From Malaya genurostris (Eukaryota; Arthropoda; Insecta; Diptera; Culicidae): a stretch of DNA of 64,000 bases. Shown in pieces: positions 42,030-53,154 of this stretch. How positions within the stretch are numbered: position 1 is the stretch's first letter; every line of letters begins with the position of its first letter. The translations under genes and the position numbers were made by a program. The notes under the pieces were generated by a model, which was not told where the DNA came from, searched no databases, and saw only the letters and a program-made list of their open reading frames with translations. Where the stretch lies: assembly GCF_030247185.1 (NCBI RefSeq), contig NC_080571.1, forward strand, positions 83,461,025-83,525,024. Reading direction: 5' to 3'.

Positions 42030-42911
42030 ATGACCAATGCATGTGATCGGTGTGCTAAAACCGTCACTTCTGATGAGGATTTCATTTCGTGCTCGGGTTT
42101 TTGTAATCATGTGGTCCACATGAAGTGTGCCGGATTCAACAGACCGTTCTTGAAGGTACTTTCTGAAAACCCCAATTTGTTTTGGATGTGTGATCAGTGC
42201 TGCAAATTGATGAAACTCGCTCGTTTCCGGGAGTCTATATCTTCTGTTGGATGTGCGATTTCGGCGATTTCCGAGAGAATGGAATCGGTGTGTGCTGAAC
42301 TGAAGGTCGAAATTTCGAAAAATAGCCAGCAAATATCTCGTCTTACCCGCAAAGTATCTGTTTCCACGCCGGGACGAAAAAACGATAAGAGTGTTACAAA
42401 CACTGATTTATCTCATCCCACTGCTAAGCGTCGTCGCGAAGACGGATACGAACCCGCCAATTCTTTATTTTCTGGGCGGAAACACGTTGATAACTGCAAC
42501 ATTCAAACGGTTTCATCATCTCCGTTATTGTGGATTTATTTGTCCCGGTTTCATCCTAGTGTTACCAAAGAAATGGTGGAACAGATCACTAGAGACGGTC
42601 TCAATTGTAAAGACGAGATTAAGGTTGTACCGTTGGTAAAAAAAGGAATCGACGTCAATAGCCTGAATTTCGTTTCATTCAAAGTCAGGCTGCTTCCTAA
42701 ATTTCGCGACGCTGCACTTGATCCAGATTCGTGGCCCCAAGGTGTACTTTTCCGCGAGTTTGAGGACAATCGCAACCAGAATATCTGGTGCCCGCCAATC
42801 AGTGTACTACCGCCATCTCCCGACGATGCTACAGACGCAGAAATGGTACCCGGTTCTTCGCCATCGATGTCGTTGTTGCGAACACCACCTAGAATAACAA
42901 ATGATTTTTGA
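42030..42911 (+). CDS. CR1-like LINE ORF1 (copy 2): PHD-finger protein
   Basis: ATG at 42030 (MTNACDRC). The same PHD-type Cys/His pattern as copy 1 (CDRC, CSGFCNH, HMKC, CDQCC), an amphipathic helix (VCAELKVEISKNSQQISRL), a basic AKRRRED segment, and the C-terminal WIYLSRFHPSVTKEMV and WPQGVLFREFEDNRNQNIWC. Stop TGA at 42909-42911; the frame then stays open through the start of ORF2, as in copy 1. Confidence 0.85.
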   Translation: MTNACDRCAKTVTSDEDFISCSGFCNHVVHMKCAGFNRPFLKVLSENPNLFWMCDQCCKLMKLARFRESISSVGCAISAISERMESVCAELKVEISKNSQQISRLTRKVSVSTPGRKNDKSVTNTDLSHPTAKRRREDGYEPANSLFSGRKHVDNCNIQTVSSSPLLWIYLSRFHPSVTKEMVEQITRDGLNCKDEIKVVPLVKKGIDVNSLNFVSFKVRLLPKFRDAALDPDSWPQGVLFREFEDNRNQNIWCPPISVLPPSPDDATDAEMVPGSSPSMSLLRTPPRITNDF

Positions 42912-45900
42912 TCGTACGATGAGGAGAGTTTACTGGGACGCGATGTAGTTGCTACTGTGGAAGTTCTCGAGCCCCTTGCCACAGTCGAGCTATTCCAGCC
43001 AGCGTACTCCAGTCGTCCCGGTCCTGTGTGCGAGTGTGGTGAGAGAATCTTCCGAACATCACTTCATGGCAAGTATAGTTACGATGAGCCGCTTTCCAGT
43101 GTTGACCTGCTTCGCATTTCCAGTTGTCATCCTCCGGTACCTAATCTGCTGCCGTCTTGCTCCAGTGTTGAGCGTACCGCACAAATAGATGTTGCACTGG
43201 GACGCACTGAAATCTGCTTCATGGAAGCCCCTGATACGCCCTCCACAGTCGAGCCTCTGCAGCCTGCGTTCACCAGTCGTCCCGGTCCTGTGCGTGAGAG
43301 CGTGGAAGGGGTCTTCCAAACCACTATTGACGGCAAGTATGAGCCTGGTGTGAACGCTTCCAGCACTGACCCGTTTTCAGTCGTTGTTTGTATGTTTACT
43401 GCCAAAATGTAGGTGGCGTTAATACATGCATTGACGATTACCGATTGGCATGCGCGGATGATTGTTACGACATCATTGCTCTTTCGGAAACGTGGCTCAA
43501 CGAAAATACGATATCCGTCCTGGAATATGGGTCAAATTATGAAATTTTCCGTACCGATCGCAGCTCCCATAACAGTTCGAAGAGCATAGGAGGCGGAGTG
43601 CTCATCGCGGTTCACCGTCGTTTAAAAGCTCAACTGGTTGAGAGCACACCGGGACGTTGTGTCGAGCAGGTGTGGGTTCGTGTTCAACTGGCTGATTTCT
43701 CGCTTTTCATTTGCGTGATTTACATTCCTCCGGATCGATGTCGTGATGTGTCGCTGATTACGTCACATATCGAATCATTGCATGAAATTGCATCTAATCA
43801 AGCGCTGCCCATCGACGAAATCCTGGTTGTTGGAGACTTTAACTTCCCTAGTTTGAATTGGTGTGCCACTTCTAATGAATTTTTATTTGCTGATCCCGCA
43901 CTTTCAGCATTTCACGCTGGCATAACTACCTTGCTCGATGGTTATAATCTCAACTTGCTGCGGCAATTCAACCACATCGTTAATGAGAATGGCCGAATGC
44001 TCGACCTTTGCTTCTCCAGTAAAACCGATATCGCACCCAACATTTGCGTTGCGCCGTCTCCTCTAGTGAAATGTGTTCGACATCATCCTCCGCTACACAT
44101 CGTACTCGAGACTAAACGTTTACCTCATGACAGCGCCCCCTCCAGCATCATCAGCTATAATTTTAATAGAGCTGACTATAATAGCATGACTGCCTTCCTA
44201 ATGAGTATCGATTGGGATGACATTCTCGACAATGATGATGTTAACGCAGCTGTACAGACCTTCTCCAATGTACTGATCTACGCGATTGATTACTTTGTTC
44301 CGAAACGATCCGTCCGACATTCCAAACATCCGCCGTGGCTAACCGCTGAATTGAAACATCTGAAAACATCCAAAAGAGCTGCTCTGACACGATACTCCAA
44401 GTATGGAGGTTACGTTTTGCGCAATAATTATATTCAGATAAATAAGTTATACAAGAAAACCGTGAAGCGCTGCCATGCCAATTATTTAAAGAAGGTACAG
44501 CATAGGATAAAGTCTAACCCAAAAGCTTTCTGGAAGCACGTGAATGAGCAAAGAAAGGAATTTGGATTACCATCGTTAATGCGATTCGGTGAGCGTACCG
44601 GTTCGAGTACTCAAGAAATTTGTCAGCTCTTTTCGGAACAATTCGCTCGTGTTTTCTCTACTGAAACATTATCCCCCCAGCAAATCGAACGAGCGGCCAT
44701 CAACGTTCCGGTTCCATTGACATAGACGTGAATTCGGTACAGATGACTATCGCTGGATTGAAGTCTTCGAGTTCTGCAGGACCAGATGGCATACCGGCAG
44801 TTATTTTGAAGAAATGTTCGGCTGGAATAATATCCCCACTTTATCGTTTATTCAGAACCTCATTAACTACAGCAGTGTTTCCGGATTTGTGGAAAGCTTC
44901 GTTCATGTATCCGGTTTACAAGAAAGGCGACAAGAGCGATATGAACAACTACCGCGGTATCACTTCTCTTAGCGCAATTCCTAAATTATTCGAAAAAGTC
45001 ATTCTGACTCAAATTTTTAACCATTGCAAGCAGTACATTGATGATACTCAACACGGGTTTATGCCGAAGCGTTCAACAGCTACTAACCTCGTATCTTTCA
45101 CATCTTACATAACAAACGCTATGTCAGACGGGTTGCAGACGGACGTTATCTATACAGATCTCTCTTCTGCTTTCGATAAAATCAATCACGACATCACAAG
45201 TGCAAAATTAAATCGACTCGGCTTTGGTGCAAACGTCATTCAATGGATACAATCATATCTCAGCAATCGACGTCTTACTATCAAAATTGATGATTGTTTT
45301 TCCGAAGAATTTGTTGCAACGTCTGGAATTCCACAGGGGAGTCATCTTGAACCTTTGATTTTCTTACTGTACTTCAATGATGTAAATCTTTGTCTGGATG
45401 GACCACGAGTCTCTTTCGCTGATGACCTCAAGATCTATAACACCATCCGCAGCTCAGAAGATGCGGCATTCCTTCAACGGCAATTGGAAATCTTTGCGAA
45501 TTGGTGCAAAACCAATCATATGATAGTGAATCCCGAAAAGTGCTCAATCATTACGTTCACAAGGAAAAAGTTACCGTTCAAATTCGAATATTATCTTGAA
45601 GGATTCATGATTAGTAGATCGACATGCGTCAAAGATCTTGGTGTCTTTCTCGATGAGCAGTTATCATTCAAACAGCACATTAACTACATTGTTGCGAAAG
45701 CTTCACGCTGTTTAGGATTCATATTTAGAATGGCTAAGCACTTCAATGATATTTATTGCCTGAAGACTCTATACTGTACACTCGTTCGTTCTACTTTGGA
45801 ATATTGCTCAGTAGTCTGGAACCCTCTTTACCTCAATGGAGCTCATAGAATAGAATCTATACAACGTAGATTCGTACGTTTTGTTCTTCGACGATTACCT

Positions 45901-46059
45901 TGGAATAATCCACATCAACTGCCGAGCTATGAAAGTCGCGGATTGCTGATTGGTCTTGACACACTACAAGTACGACGAGAGCTGTCGCGTGCTTTGATGA
46001 TAGCTGATATTTTGAGTGATAGGATTGACTGCCCCGCTTTGCTCCGTGGTGTCTGTTGA
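42912..46059 (+). pseudogene. CR1-like LINE ORF2 (copy 2), disrupted
   Basis: The same frame as ORF1 continues after its UGA through EVLEPLATVELFQPAYSSRP and MEAPDTPSTVEPLQPAF. A frameshift with a small deletion near 43400 follows. The endonuclease (ALSETWLNEN, VVGDFNFPSLNW) resumes in the frame from 43388. A TAG at 44723 interrupts, and the reverse transcriptase follows (SSAFDKINHD, GIPQGSHLEP, VSFADDLKIY). About 60 residues of the C-terminus are deleted near 46045. Confidence 0.85.
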
Positions 46060-46133
46060 TTTTACAATAATAAACAATGGGAACGGTCAGGGAGTTTCTC
46101 TACAATTCGATGCGAGAGAGGATGAAGAAAAGC

Positions 46134-46311
46134 AACCCGATTCTGTATTTCGTTCGAATCGGATTGTTTTGATCGAATACGAAATTTGGCTCGAAATCTC
46201 GATTGAGTTCGAGTTTTTCATAAAAAAAGCATCACTCTATCGGATTACTGAATGCAAATTTTTACATTCGTTCGAAAAAATCCGATTCGAACGAAATACA
46301 GGTTCGGGATG
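46134..46311. mobile_element. 178-bp MITE, TTCGATCGAA family
   Basis: Opens ACCCGATTCTGTATTTCG and closes with the inverse (CGAACGAAATACAGGTTCGG). Internal 'ttcgagtttttcataaaa' corresponds to the centre of the member at 27488-27666. It sits just after the 3' end of the CR1-like LINE copy 2. Confidence 0.7.
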
Positions 46312-46355
46312 AACGTCCATTTTTGTACAAAATTTAACTGAAGTGCGTATGATTA

Positions 46356-46535
46356 TCACCTTTATTCTGTATTTCGATCGAATCGGATTTCGTCGAACGA
46401 ATGTAGAATTTTCATCCTGTAATTCGATTGAGTGGTGCTTTCGTATGGAAAACTCGAACTCGATCGAGCTACAGAATGCAAAATTTCCTATTCGATCGAA
46501 ACAATCCAATTTGAACGAAATACAGAATCGGGTTG
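46356..46535. mobile_element. 180-bp MITE, TTCGATCGAA family
   Basis: Opens with 'attctgtatttcgatcgaat' and closes 'cgaaatacagaatcgggt'; the centre holds 'gctttcgtatggaaaactcg'. It is a direct neighbour of the previous copy, 44 bp away. Confidence 0.7.
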
Positions 46536-46539
46536 ATCA

Positions 46540-46900
46540 TTACCGATCTTCTGTGTGTCAAATTGGTTACTACAGAAAGCAAGTTATCATGCAAATTGGA
46601 CTCTCGATTTAATAGGAATACTGTAAAATTTTTATTGTACTTTATGCTCGTATCTTTATCTTACAGCGAATGCTAGACTCAAATGTTCAACTCCGCTACA
46701 CCTGTACGGTATGATGAGCCATCGTCCTTCCGGAAAGTAGGTAAAACATCAAAATTTCCTCTCATTCTCAACCTTAATTCCCTGTGAACGTTGAAGATGG
46801 GGGCGGCTGACAGTGGTGAGATATTCAGTTTTGAGTTTAAATGGTATCAGTTCCCAATGCTATTTCCTATGCAACTCTTATTGGACAATCAATATACTAA
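46540..46900. other. Intergenic, nothing recognised
   Basis: No gene or known element seen between the MITE pair and the transposon remnant at 46901. Confidence 0.4.
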
Positions 46901-47176
46901 AGGGTGACTTTTTTGCTGGTATCTTTTTGGCAACACTGTTTTTGACAGATCACGCGTTAATCGTGTCTTGTGTCATTGTCCAACTTGTTTAGTTTGGTCT
47001 ATAATTTAATCATGAATCGACTTACCACGTCTAACATTTGGTGAATGGGCGCTGGTAAAGTGGGAGGAAGATCCACTTTTTTATCGAAAAACTGTGTCCA
47101 GCGACGAAGCTCATTTTGCTCTGGTTGAATGGAGTTGAATTGTTGAATGTGACCAACACAACTGTCACCAACGTCA
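46901..47176 (+). pseudogene. Deletion derivative of a Tc1/mariner-like transposon
   Basis: Begins AGGGTGACTTTTTTG, close to the terminal CAGGGTGATTTTTG at 63740. After an untranslated leader come the transposase start MNRLTT and, after a large deletion, EWALVKWEEDPLFYRKTVSS followed by DEAHF, which includes the first catalytic Asp. Everything else of the transposase is gone. It probably belongs to the same family as the element entering the window at 64000. Confidence 0.6.
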
Positions 47177-47347
47177 TAGACTAACAGATATAACACTATG
47201 AGTGAATTCTTCTAAAAAAAATTTCTTGGGCCTTATGTTATGTGAAATTCATGGGGCCTTGTGTTATGCTAATGTTTTTTTACTAGTTGGTTCCACCTCG
47301 TTTGTCAACACAGATCAGCTACTTGCAGGGATGTCTGACTTTGTATA

Positions 47348-47820
47348 TTTTTTTTTAATTTTTTTTTTTACTTTTTTATTTATGACTTCTGGTCAGTCAG
47401 TAATTTTTACTTTTTTTCGGTTTTTTAACGATATCAAACTAACTAGAGATTATAAGAGAAGAAAGAATATGAAATCATAGAGCCATAGTACTCAAGGGAG
47501 AGCAAGGATGTGAAGAATAAAGTGCGGAAAAGTGAGACGTGACAAGGGTCATTTAAGTAAGCAGAAGGCTTCTCGTATCTAAACTTTTACCTTCTACCAG
47601 AGGATCGTATCTAAACTTTTACCTTCTGACATATCAGAGACTTGGATGACTCGTGTCGCTAAGATGCCTAAGTTCGACTCCCTTGTCACGTCTCACTTTT
47701 CCGCACTTTATTCTTCACATCCTTGCTCTCCCTTGAGTACTATGGCTCTTTGATTTCATATTCTTTCTCCTCTTATAATCTCTAGTTAGTTTGATATCGT
47801 TAAAATACCGAAAAAAAAAG
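47348..47820. mobile_element. Fold-back element 2, SINE-like head-to-head inverted pair
   Basis: Arms at about 47409-47548 and 47690-47820 are near-perfect inverted copies (about 130 bp) around a 141-nt loop. The insert is flanked by the 8-bp duplication TTTGTATA at 47340-47347 and 47821-47828, and unit 2 of the tandem duplication lacks it. The right end is an A run, the left end a T run. The loop/arm junction has GTTCGACTCCC (47682-47692), like a tRNA B box. This suggests two SINE-like bodies joined head to head. No protein is encoded. Confidence 0.65.
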
Positions 47821-47989
47821 TTTGTATAATATTTGAAAATGAATTGTAGCAATAAATTATGGGATTACGGTTATAATATTTTTATAACTCTTTTAGCGAT
47901 TTTCGAAGGTAACAATTTATTTTTCTCAACGTTGTTCAGAAAAATGACTTCTCAGGTACCTGAAAACGTTTATTGGTTTGTGGTATATA

Positions 47990-48352
47990 GGGTAACAGAG
48001 GTATTTTGGTCCACTTTAGGATTGATTTTATTTTGGCCCACTTTGTAAAAATATCCCCCAAATGTTGTAATATCTTTGAAAAACCCTTCCTCAATTGGTA
48101 ATTTAATGTAATTAGCTTCAAATTGATGCAACATTAGGATTGATTTAATTTTGGCCCACTTTAGGATTGATTTTATTTTGGCCCACTTTGTAAAAATATC
48201 CCCCAAATGTTGTAATATCGTTGAAAAACCCTTCCTCAATTGGTAATTTAGCTTCAAATTGATGCAACATGGGTTACTTAACATCGATTAAATCCATAAA
48301 GTTTGTTAGGTGGGCCAAAATATATGAAGTGGCCAAAATACCTCTGTTACCC
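47990..48352. mobile_element. MITE with GGGTAACAG ends and internal duplication
   Basis: Both ends carry GGGTAACAGAGGTATTTTGG in inverse orientation, each bordered by TATATA. The body has two direct copies of about 125 bp, each with 'attttggcccactttgtaaa' and 'cccttcctcaattggtaatt'. No transposase. Confidence 0.75.
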
Positions 48353-49443
48353 TATATAGCTGTAATATTTATTCTTTTTAGTTAATTTTTCGCACGGAAT
48401 GCTCAAAAGGTTCATTATCGAGAATGAATCTACGCTATTTTTGATTGTGTTGGTAATTGTCACTCGAAATTAAGTGGCGGCAAGCCACAAGCAAGTAAAT
48501 ATCGTAGCAAAACATGGATTCGATTTTGTATTTCGTTGAGTATAAGAAATTATATGTATAACTGCATGAAATCCGCATGGACGTGTACAAATTCTGAGTG
48601 AATGGCAACTCTGTTGGTAAATGAAAAAAATTAACACAGTCTAGATGACATACCGAATGATTTTGATAGGGTAACGTGGCACCATCAAGACAGGAATATT
48701 CGAAAACGGGAACGGGGTAAGTCCACAGACTAACAGACATGACAGTATGAGTAAATTCTTATAAAAATCATTTTTCGTGATGCACTAGTTCCACCTATAT
48801 TGTACTGCGCGAACTATTTACTATCTGTACACCCCTTGTGTTATGTAAAAGTTTTTTTACTAGTTGGTTTCCCCTCGTTTGTCAACACCGATCAGCTGAT
48901 TGCAGGGATGCCTGATTTCATCAAAATATTTGAAAATGAATCGTCACAATAAATTATTGGATTACGTTGATAATATATTTAACTTTTTCGCAATGTAGGA
49001 AGGTAGCCGTTTATTTGACTCAACGTTGTTCATCTAGACTATTTTTTATTATGTTGGTAGTTTTCACTCGAAATTAAGTGGTGGCAGACCAGAAAATATT
49101 GTAAATATTGTAACAAAAAAGGTTCGTTTTTGTATTGCGTTGGAGGATGAGAAGTAGGCACAATTATGTATATAGTTTTGGCAATATGTATTAAATCTGA
49201 ATCCTGCATGAAATTCGCATGGACATATACAAATCAATACACTACAGGTAATTCTGTATGAACGGCAACTCTGTTGGTAAATGAAAAAATAAACACAGTT
49301 TAGATGACAGACAGGATGTTTTTGATAGGGTAACGTGGCGCCATCATGACACATGTGAGTACTGTCCCAAATAAAGGAATATTCGAAATGACCGTTAAGA
49401 TGATTGAAGAATCTAATTTGAGTGTCCTGTCTGTTAGTCTGTG

Positions 49444-49573
49444 GTAAGTCGATGCCTTTCACGCAGCCCTCCTGGGTTCGATTCCCAACCCCGCACATAG
49501 GGTCAGAAAATTTTTCTGGCTCGAAGAGGTGAATGATCATAAGGTTAAAACCTCTATAATCAAAAACAAACAA
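49444..49573 (+). mobile_element. tRNA-derived SINE copy 1 (5'-truncated)
   Basis: From 'gtaagtcgatgcctttcacg' through a B-box-like GGTTCGATTCCC, then 'ccgcacatagggtcagaaaa' and 'aggttaaaacctct' to an A-rich tail. It matches the inverted copy at 55005-55158 but lacks the first about 20 bp with the A box. It is flanked by direct 65-bp near-repeats (49379-49443 and 49574-49640). Confidence 0.75.
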
Positions 49574-49961
49574 AAATATTCGAAATGACCGTTAGAATGA
49601 TTAAAGAATCCAATTTGTGTGTATTGTCTGTTAGTCTGTGCGTTAGTTTGTGTGTATTGTCTGTTAGTTTTTTGCTGGCGGAACCGTTCCCTTTAAGATG
49701 GATTAGAGTAGGGTGATGAACTCACCAATTTTTTGTTCTATACACAGATAAAAATATTTACATCTATTCTCATGCACATATTTGGAGCAGGAAATTAAAT
49801 GTAAAGTCTTTATTTTTTAATATAATTTTAAAGTAAAACTACGCTTAAATTAATATATGCTGTATTATTCATTGAAATTCCAATTTACTTTTATATCGAT
49901 GATAGTTTCCAATAAAATTTTTGATTCAACTGATGTCTATTTCAAAGTATCATTGATTTAC

Positions 49962-50510
49962 CACCCCGATTCTGCAATCCGACGGATTTATGATACGAAC
50001 GAATCTACACTTTCGTTCTGGTTCGAATTTTGCATTCTTTATTCCGTTCGACTTGCATGATTCGATCGACTCTCGTTCGGGAACACTTGAAATTTCGAAC
50101 ACTAACCATCAAAGCTGTCAACACTACTTAGGGCATATTCAGGAGTGTTCTAGTTCTAGATGCATAATTTATGTCAGTTTTAAAATTTAAATCTAGAAAT
50201 TATAACAAAATAAACTGGCAGCCCCAGCAGCGTTTTATCTGTGTTTCAAATATAGAAAAAATAGAACGGCAATGTATACCAATTTCAAATTTGACAGTAG
50301 AAATGGTCGAATAAATAAAACTAAAACGGATTGCTGGGGATACGTTTGTTTCAGTTTCATTTACATTATAGACCACTCATATGAATCTTGCATCTGCTGA
50401 ACTTGCTCTTACACGTTCTATATTATTCATATTATTTATTTCTTAGTAAACGAAACCGTCACACTTGTATAAACAAATTAGAATGATTCTAAACCGAACA
50501 GGACCGGGAT
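49962..50510. mobile_element. Partial MITE, inverse copy of 26265-26519, with nested insert
   Basis: Starts CACCCCGATTCTGCAATCCG and follows the reverse complement of 26265-26519 ('acactttcgttc', 'aaagctgtcaacactactta'). The copy is interrupted by 278 bp at 50131-50408, then resumes 'acacgttctatattattcat'. Confidence 0.75.
50131..50408. mobile_element. 278-bp PIF/Harbinger-like MITE, TTA target duplication
   Basis: Imperfect terminal inverted repeats GGGCATATTCAGGAGTG and GAGCAAGTTCAGCAGATG. Flanking TTA lies at 50128-50130 and 50409-50411. The uninterrupted homologue near 26345-26355 has a single TTA, which proves the boundaries. TTA duplication and a GGGCA-type end fit PIF/Harbinger; the family name is inferred. 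Confidence 0.75.
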
Positions 50511-50945
50511 TTACTAGCATGGGATTTTTAACCTGAACTCTGAAGCTGAATTTTGAATGCAATTTTAAGATTTTTGTCATCAAAAAAATTTACAATCTCG
50601 GAAATGGTGCTTTTTCAAGATCGAAAATTTTCAAACTTTAACCGCTGGGCAGCACCCCTTACACATGTCCGATTTAGCTCAAATTTTGCATGAGGACTTT
50701 TTTCGAGGTGCCTAAACTTTTGAACAGTAGCGCTTTACGAAATTAGAGGTGATCCCAAAATATTGGCACCCTTATATGTATAAGCACACACACACACACA
50801 CACAGAGACAGACAGACATTTTCCGATCTCGTCGAACTGAGTCGAATGGTATATAACACTATGGGTCTCCGATGCTCCGTTCGAAAGTCGGTTTTTCCAG
50901 CAATTCTAATACCTTTCTATAGAGAAAGGCAAAAAGTAGTAGTAA
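50500..50945. repeat. Dispersed repeat with (CA)n microsatellite
   Basis: Contains (CA)10 at 50785-50804 followed by 'gagacagacagaca' and 'gaactgagtcgaatggtata'. This is a reverse-complement relative of 1660-1760 ('cataccattcgactcagct'). It is common repeat sequence that provided the target of the following LINE. Confidence 0.6.
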
Positions 50946-50974
50946 TCACTTTCATTGCTGATATCTATTTGTAC

Positions 50975-53154
50975 TCCCATTGCGATGTTGTCCTGCATCA
51001 GAAAATTGTTCGAAAAAATTATTCTACGACGTCTCGACACTTGGGTCGAGACGAACGGTTTGTTGTCAGATACTCAGTTTGGCTTCCGTAGAAATAAAGG
51101 GACGAATGATTGCCTTGCATTACTTTCGTCTGACATCCAAATTGCCTTCGCTCAAAAGCAACAAATGGCATCTGTATTTTTAGACATTAAAGGAGCATTT
51201 GATTCAGTTTCCATTGATGTTCTTTCAGACAAGCTTCACCAAAATGGACTCCCAGCGGTTATAAATAATTATTTGCACAACCTTTTGTCAGAGAAACACA
51301 TGCATTTTTCACATGGCGATTTGGCAACACTCAGAAATAGTTACATGGGTCTCCCGCAAGGCTCATGCCTCAGTCCGCTCCTCTATAATTTTTACGTAAA
51401 TGACATTGACAGCTGTCTAGTAACCCCATGTACACTAAGACAATTGGCAGATGATGGCGTGGTTTCAGTTACTGGACCCAAAGCTATTGATCTGCATAAA
51501 CCATTGCAAGATACCTTAGATAACTTGTCCGATTGGGCTGTTCATCTTGGTATCGAATTCTCTGCGGAGAAAACAGAGTTAGTCGTCTTTTCAAGAAAGC
51601 ATGATCCCGCGCAGCTTCAGCTCCATATGATGGGAAGAATGATCCAACAGGTTTTAACTTTTAAATACCTCGGGGTGTGGTTCGATTCCAAATGCACGTG
51701 GGGAGGACACATTAGGTTTCTGATAACAAAATGCCAACAAAGAGTAAATTTTCTTCGAACAATAACAGGATCTTGGTGGGGTGCTCATCCGGAAGATCTA
51801 ATAAAATTGTATCAGACAACGATACTTTCAGTGATGGAATATGGATGCGTTTGCTTTCGTTCCGCTGCAAACTCTCATATTATCAAACTGGAGCGAATTC
51901 AGTATCGTTGTTTGCGAATTGCTTTAGGGTGCATGCATTCGACACATACAATGAGTCTTGAAGTTCTGGCGGGAGTTCTTCCATTAAAAGATCGATTTTG
52001 GGAGCTTTCATCACGCCTGCTAATAAGATGTGAGGTGCTGAATCCCATGGTAATTAATAATTTCGAACGACTAGTCGAGCTTCGATCTCAAACAAAATTC
52101 ATGACAGTATATTTTAACCATATGTCACAGGAAATCAACCCTTCAAGATATATTCCTATCCGTGTCAGCCTCCTAAATGTCCCTGACTCAACTTTATTTT
52201 TCGATACATCCATGCAGCGCGAAGTGCGTGGAATCCCGGATCATCTACGTTCGACGGAAATCCCAAAAATATTTTCAAGTAAGTTCAGGCATATTGACTC
52301 TGAGAAAATGTTTTACACGGACGGATCGCGAATTGAAGAAGCGACAGGGTTTGGTATGTTCAACAATAATGTTTCGGCCTCATTTAGGCTTCAAGAACCT
52401 GCATCTGTTTATATAGCAGAGCTAGCAGCAGTTCAATATAGTTTGAGTGTAATCGTCACATTAATTCCAAACCATTATTTCCTCTTCACAGATAGTCTGA
52501 GTGCAATTGAAGCCATTCGCTCAAACATGACTGGCAAGACTGAACCGTTTTTCCTGGGCAAAATAAAACAGTGCCTGAACGACATATTGAACAATAATTA
52601 TCTAATCACTATAGTCTGGGTCCCGGCTCATTGCTCCATTCCTGGCAATGAAAGAGCCGATATTTTAGCCAAACGTGGTGCTATTGAGGGTGAAATTTAT
52701 GAGAGACCAATTGCTTTCAACGAATTCTATAGCTCGTCTCGCCAAAGAACACTTGCCAGTTGGCAAGCTTCTTGGGATAAAGATGATCTGGGTCGGTGGA
52801 TGCACTCAATTATTCCGAAAATATCGACAAAGGCATGGTTCAGGGGACTGGATGTGAGTAGAGATTTCATTCGTGTGATGTCTAGACTCATGTCCAATCA
52901 CTACACGTTAGACGCACATCTACTTCGAATTGGGCTCTCCGAGACTAATCATTGTGCTTGTGGCGAAGGTTATCGAGATATTGATCATGTCGTTTGGACA
53001 TGCGTGGAGTATCGTGATGTCAGATCTCAACTAATAAATTCTTTGCGTACCCAAGACTATCCAATATCCCAGTTCGAGACATTCTTGCTTGTCGTGACCT
53101 TTCATACATGAAACTTATTTATCATTTCATAAAGAAAACTGGAGTTTCAATTTA
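50975..53154 (+). pseudogene. I-like LINE ORF2 remnant: RT and RNase H
   Basis: Over 700 residues remain open: IAMLSCIRKLFEKIILRRLD, ASVFLDIKGAFDSVSID, GLPQGSCLSPLLYNFYVN, LADDGVVSV; then RNase H (YTDGSRIEEATGFG, IAELAAVQYS, FTDSLSAIEA, ERADILAKRG) and CACGEGYRDIDHVVWTC. A single frameshift near 53070 changes the last residues; the alternative frame continues VRDILACRDLSYMKL to a stop at 53152-53154. The endonuclease and ORF1 are missing by 5' truncation. Otherwise little damaged. Confidence 0.88.

Larger units (their letters stand above)
41940..46080 (+). mobile_element. CR1-like non-LTR retrotransposon (copy 2, broken)
   Basis: Same family as the element at 3003-7352, here on the + strand. 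The 5' leader aligns with copy 1 ('gcgccatctg' shared near 41985), so the left edge is near 41940. ORF1 is intact; ORF2 has a frameshift with deletion near 43400, an in-frame TAG at 44723-44725 and a C-terminal deletion near 46045. The 3' end shows 'tgtctgttgatt' followed by an A/T-rich tail, as in copy 1. It is dead for autonomous movement. Confidence 0.85.
47177..49443. repeat. Tandem segmental duplication with insertions
   Basis: Unit 1 (47177-48723) and unit 2 (48724 to about 49443) align. Both open 'agactaacaga' ... 'tatgagt' and share 'actagttggtt', 'tttgtcaacac', 'atttgaaaatgaat' and 'cactcgaaattaagtgg'. Unit 1 is longer because it carries the fold-back at 47348-47820 and a block with the MITE at 47990-48352. 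Unit 2 serves as the empty site for the first insertion. No gene is present. Confidence 0.65.
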
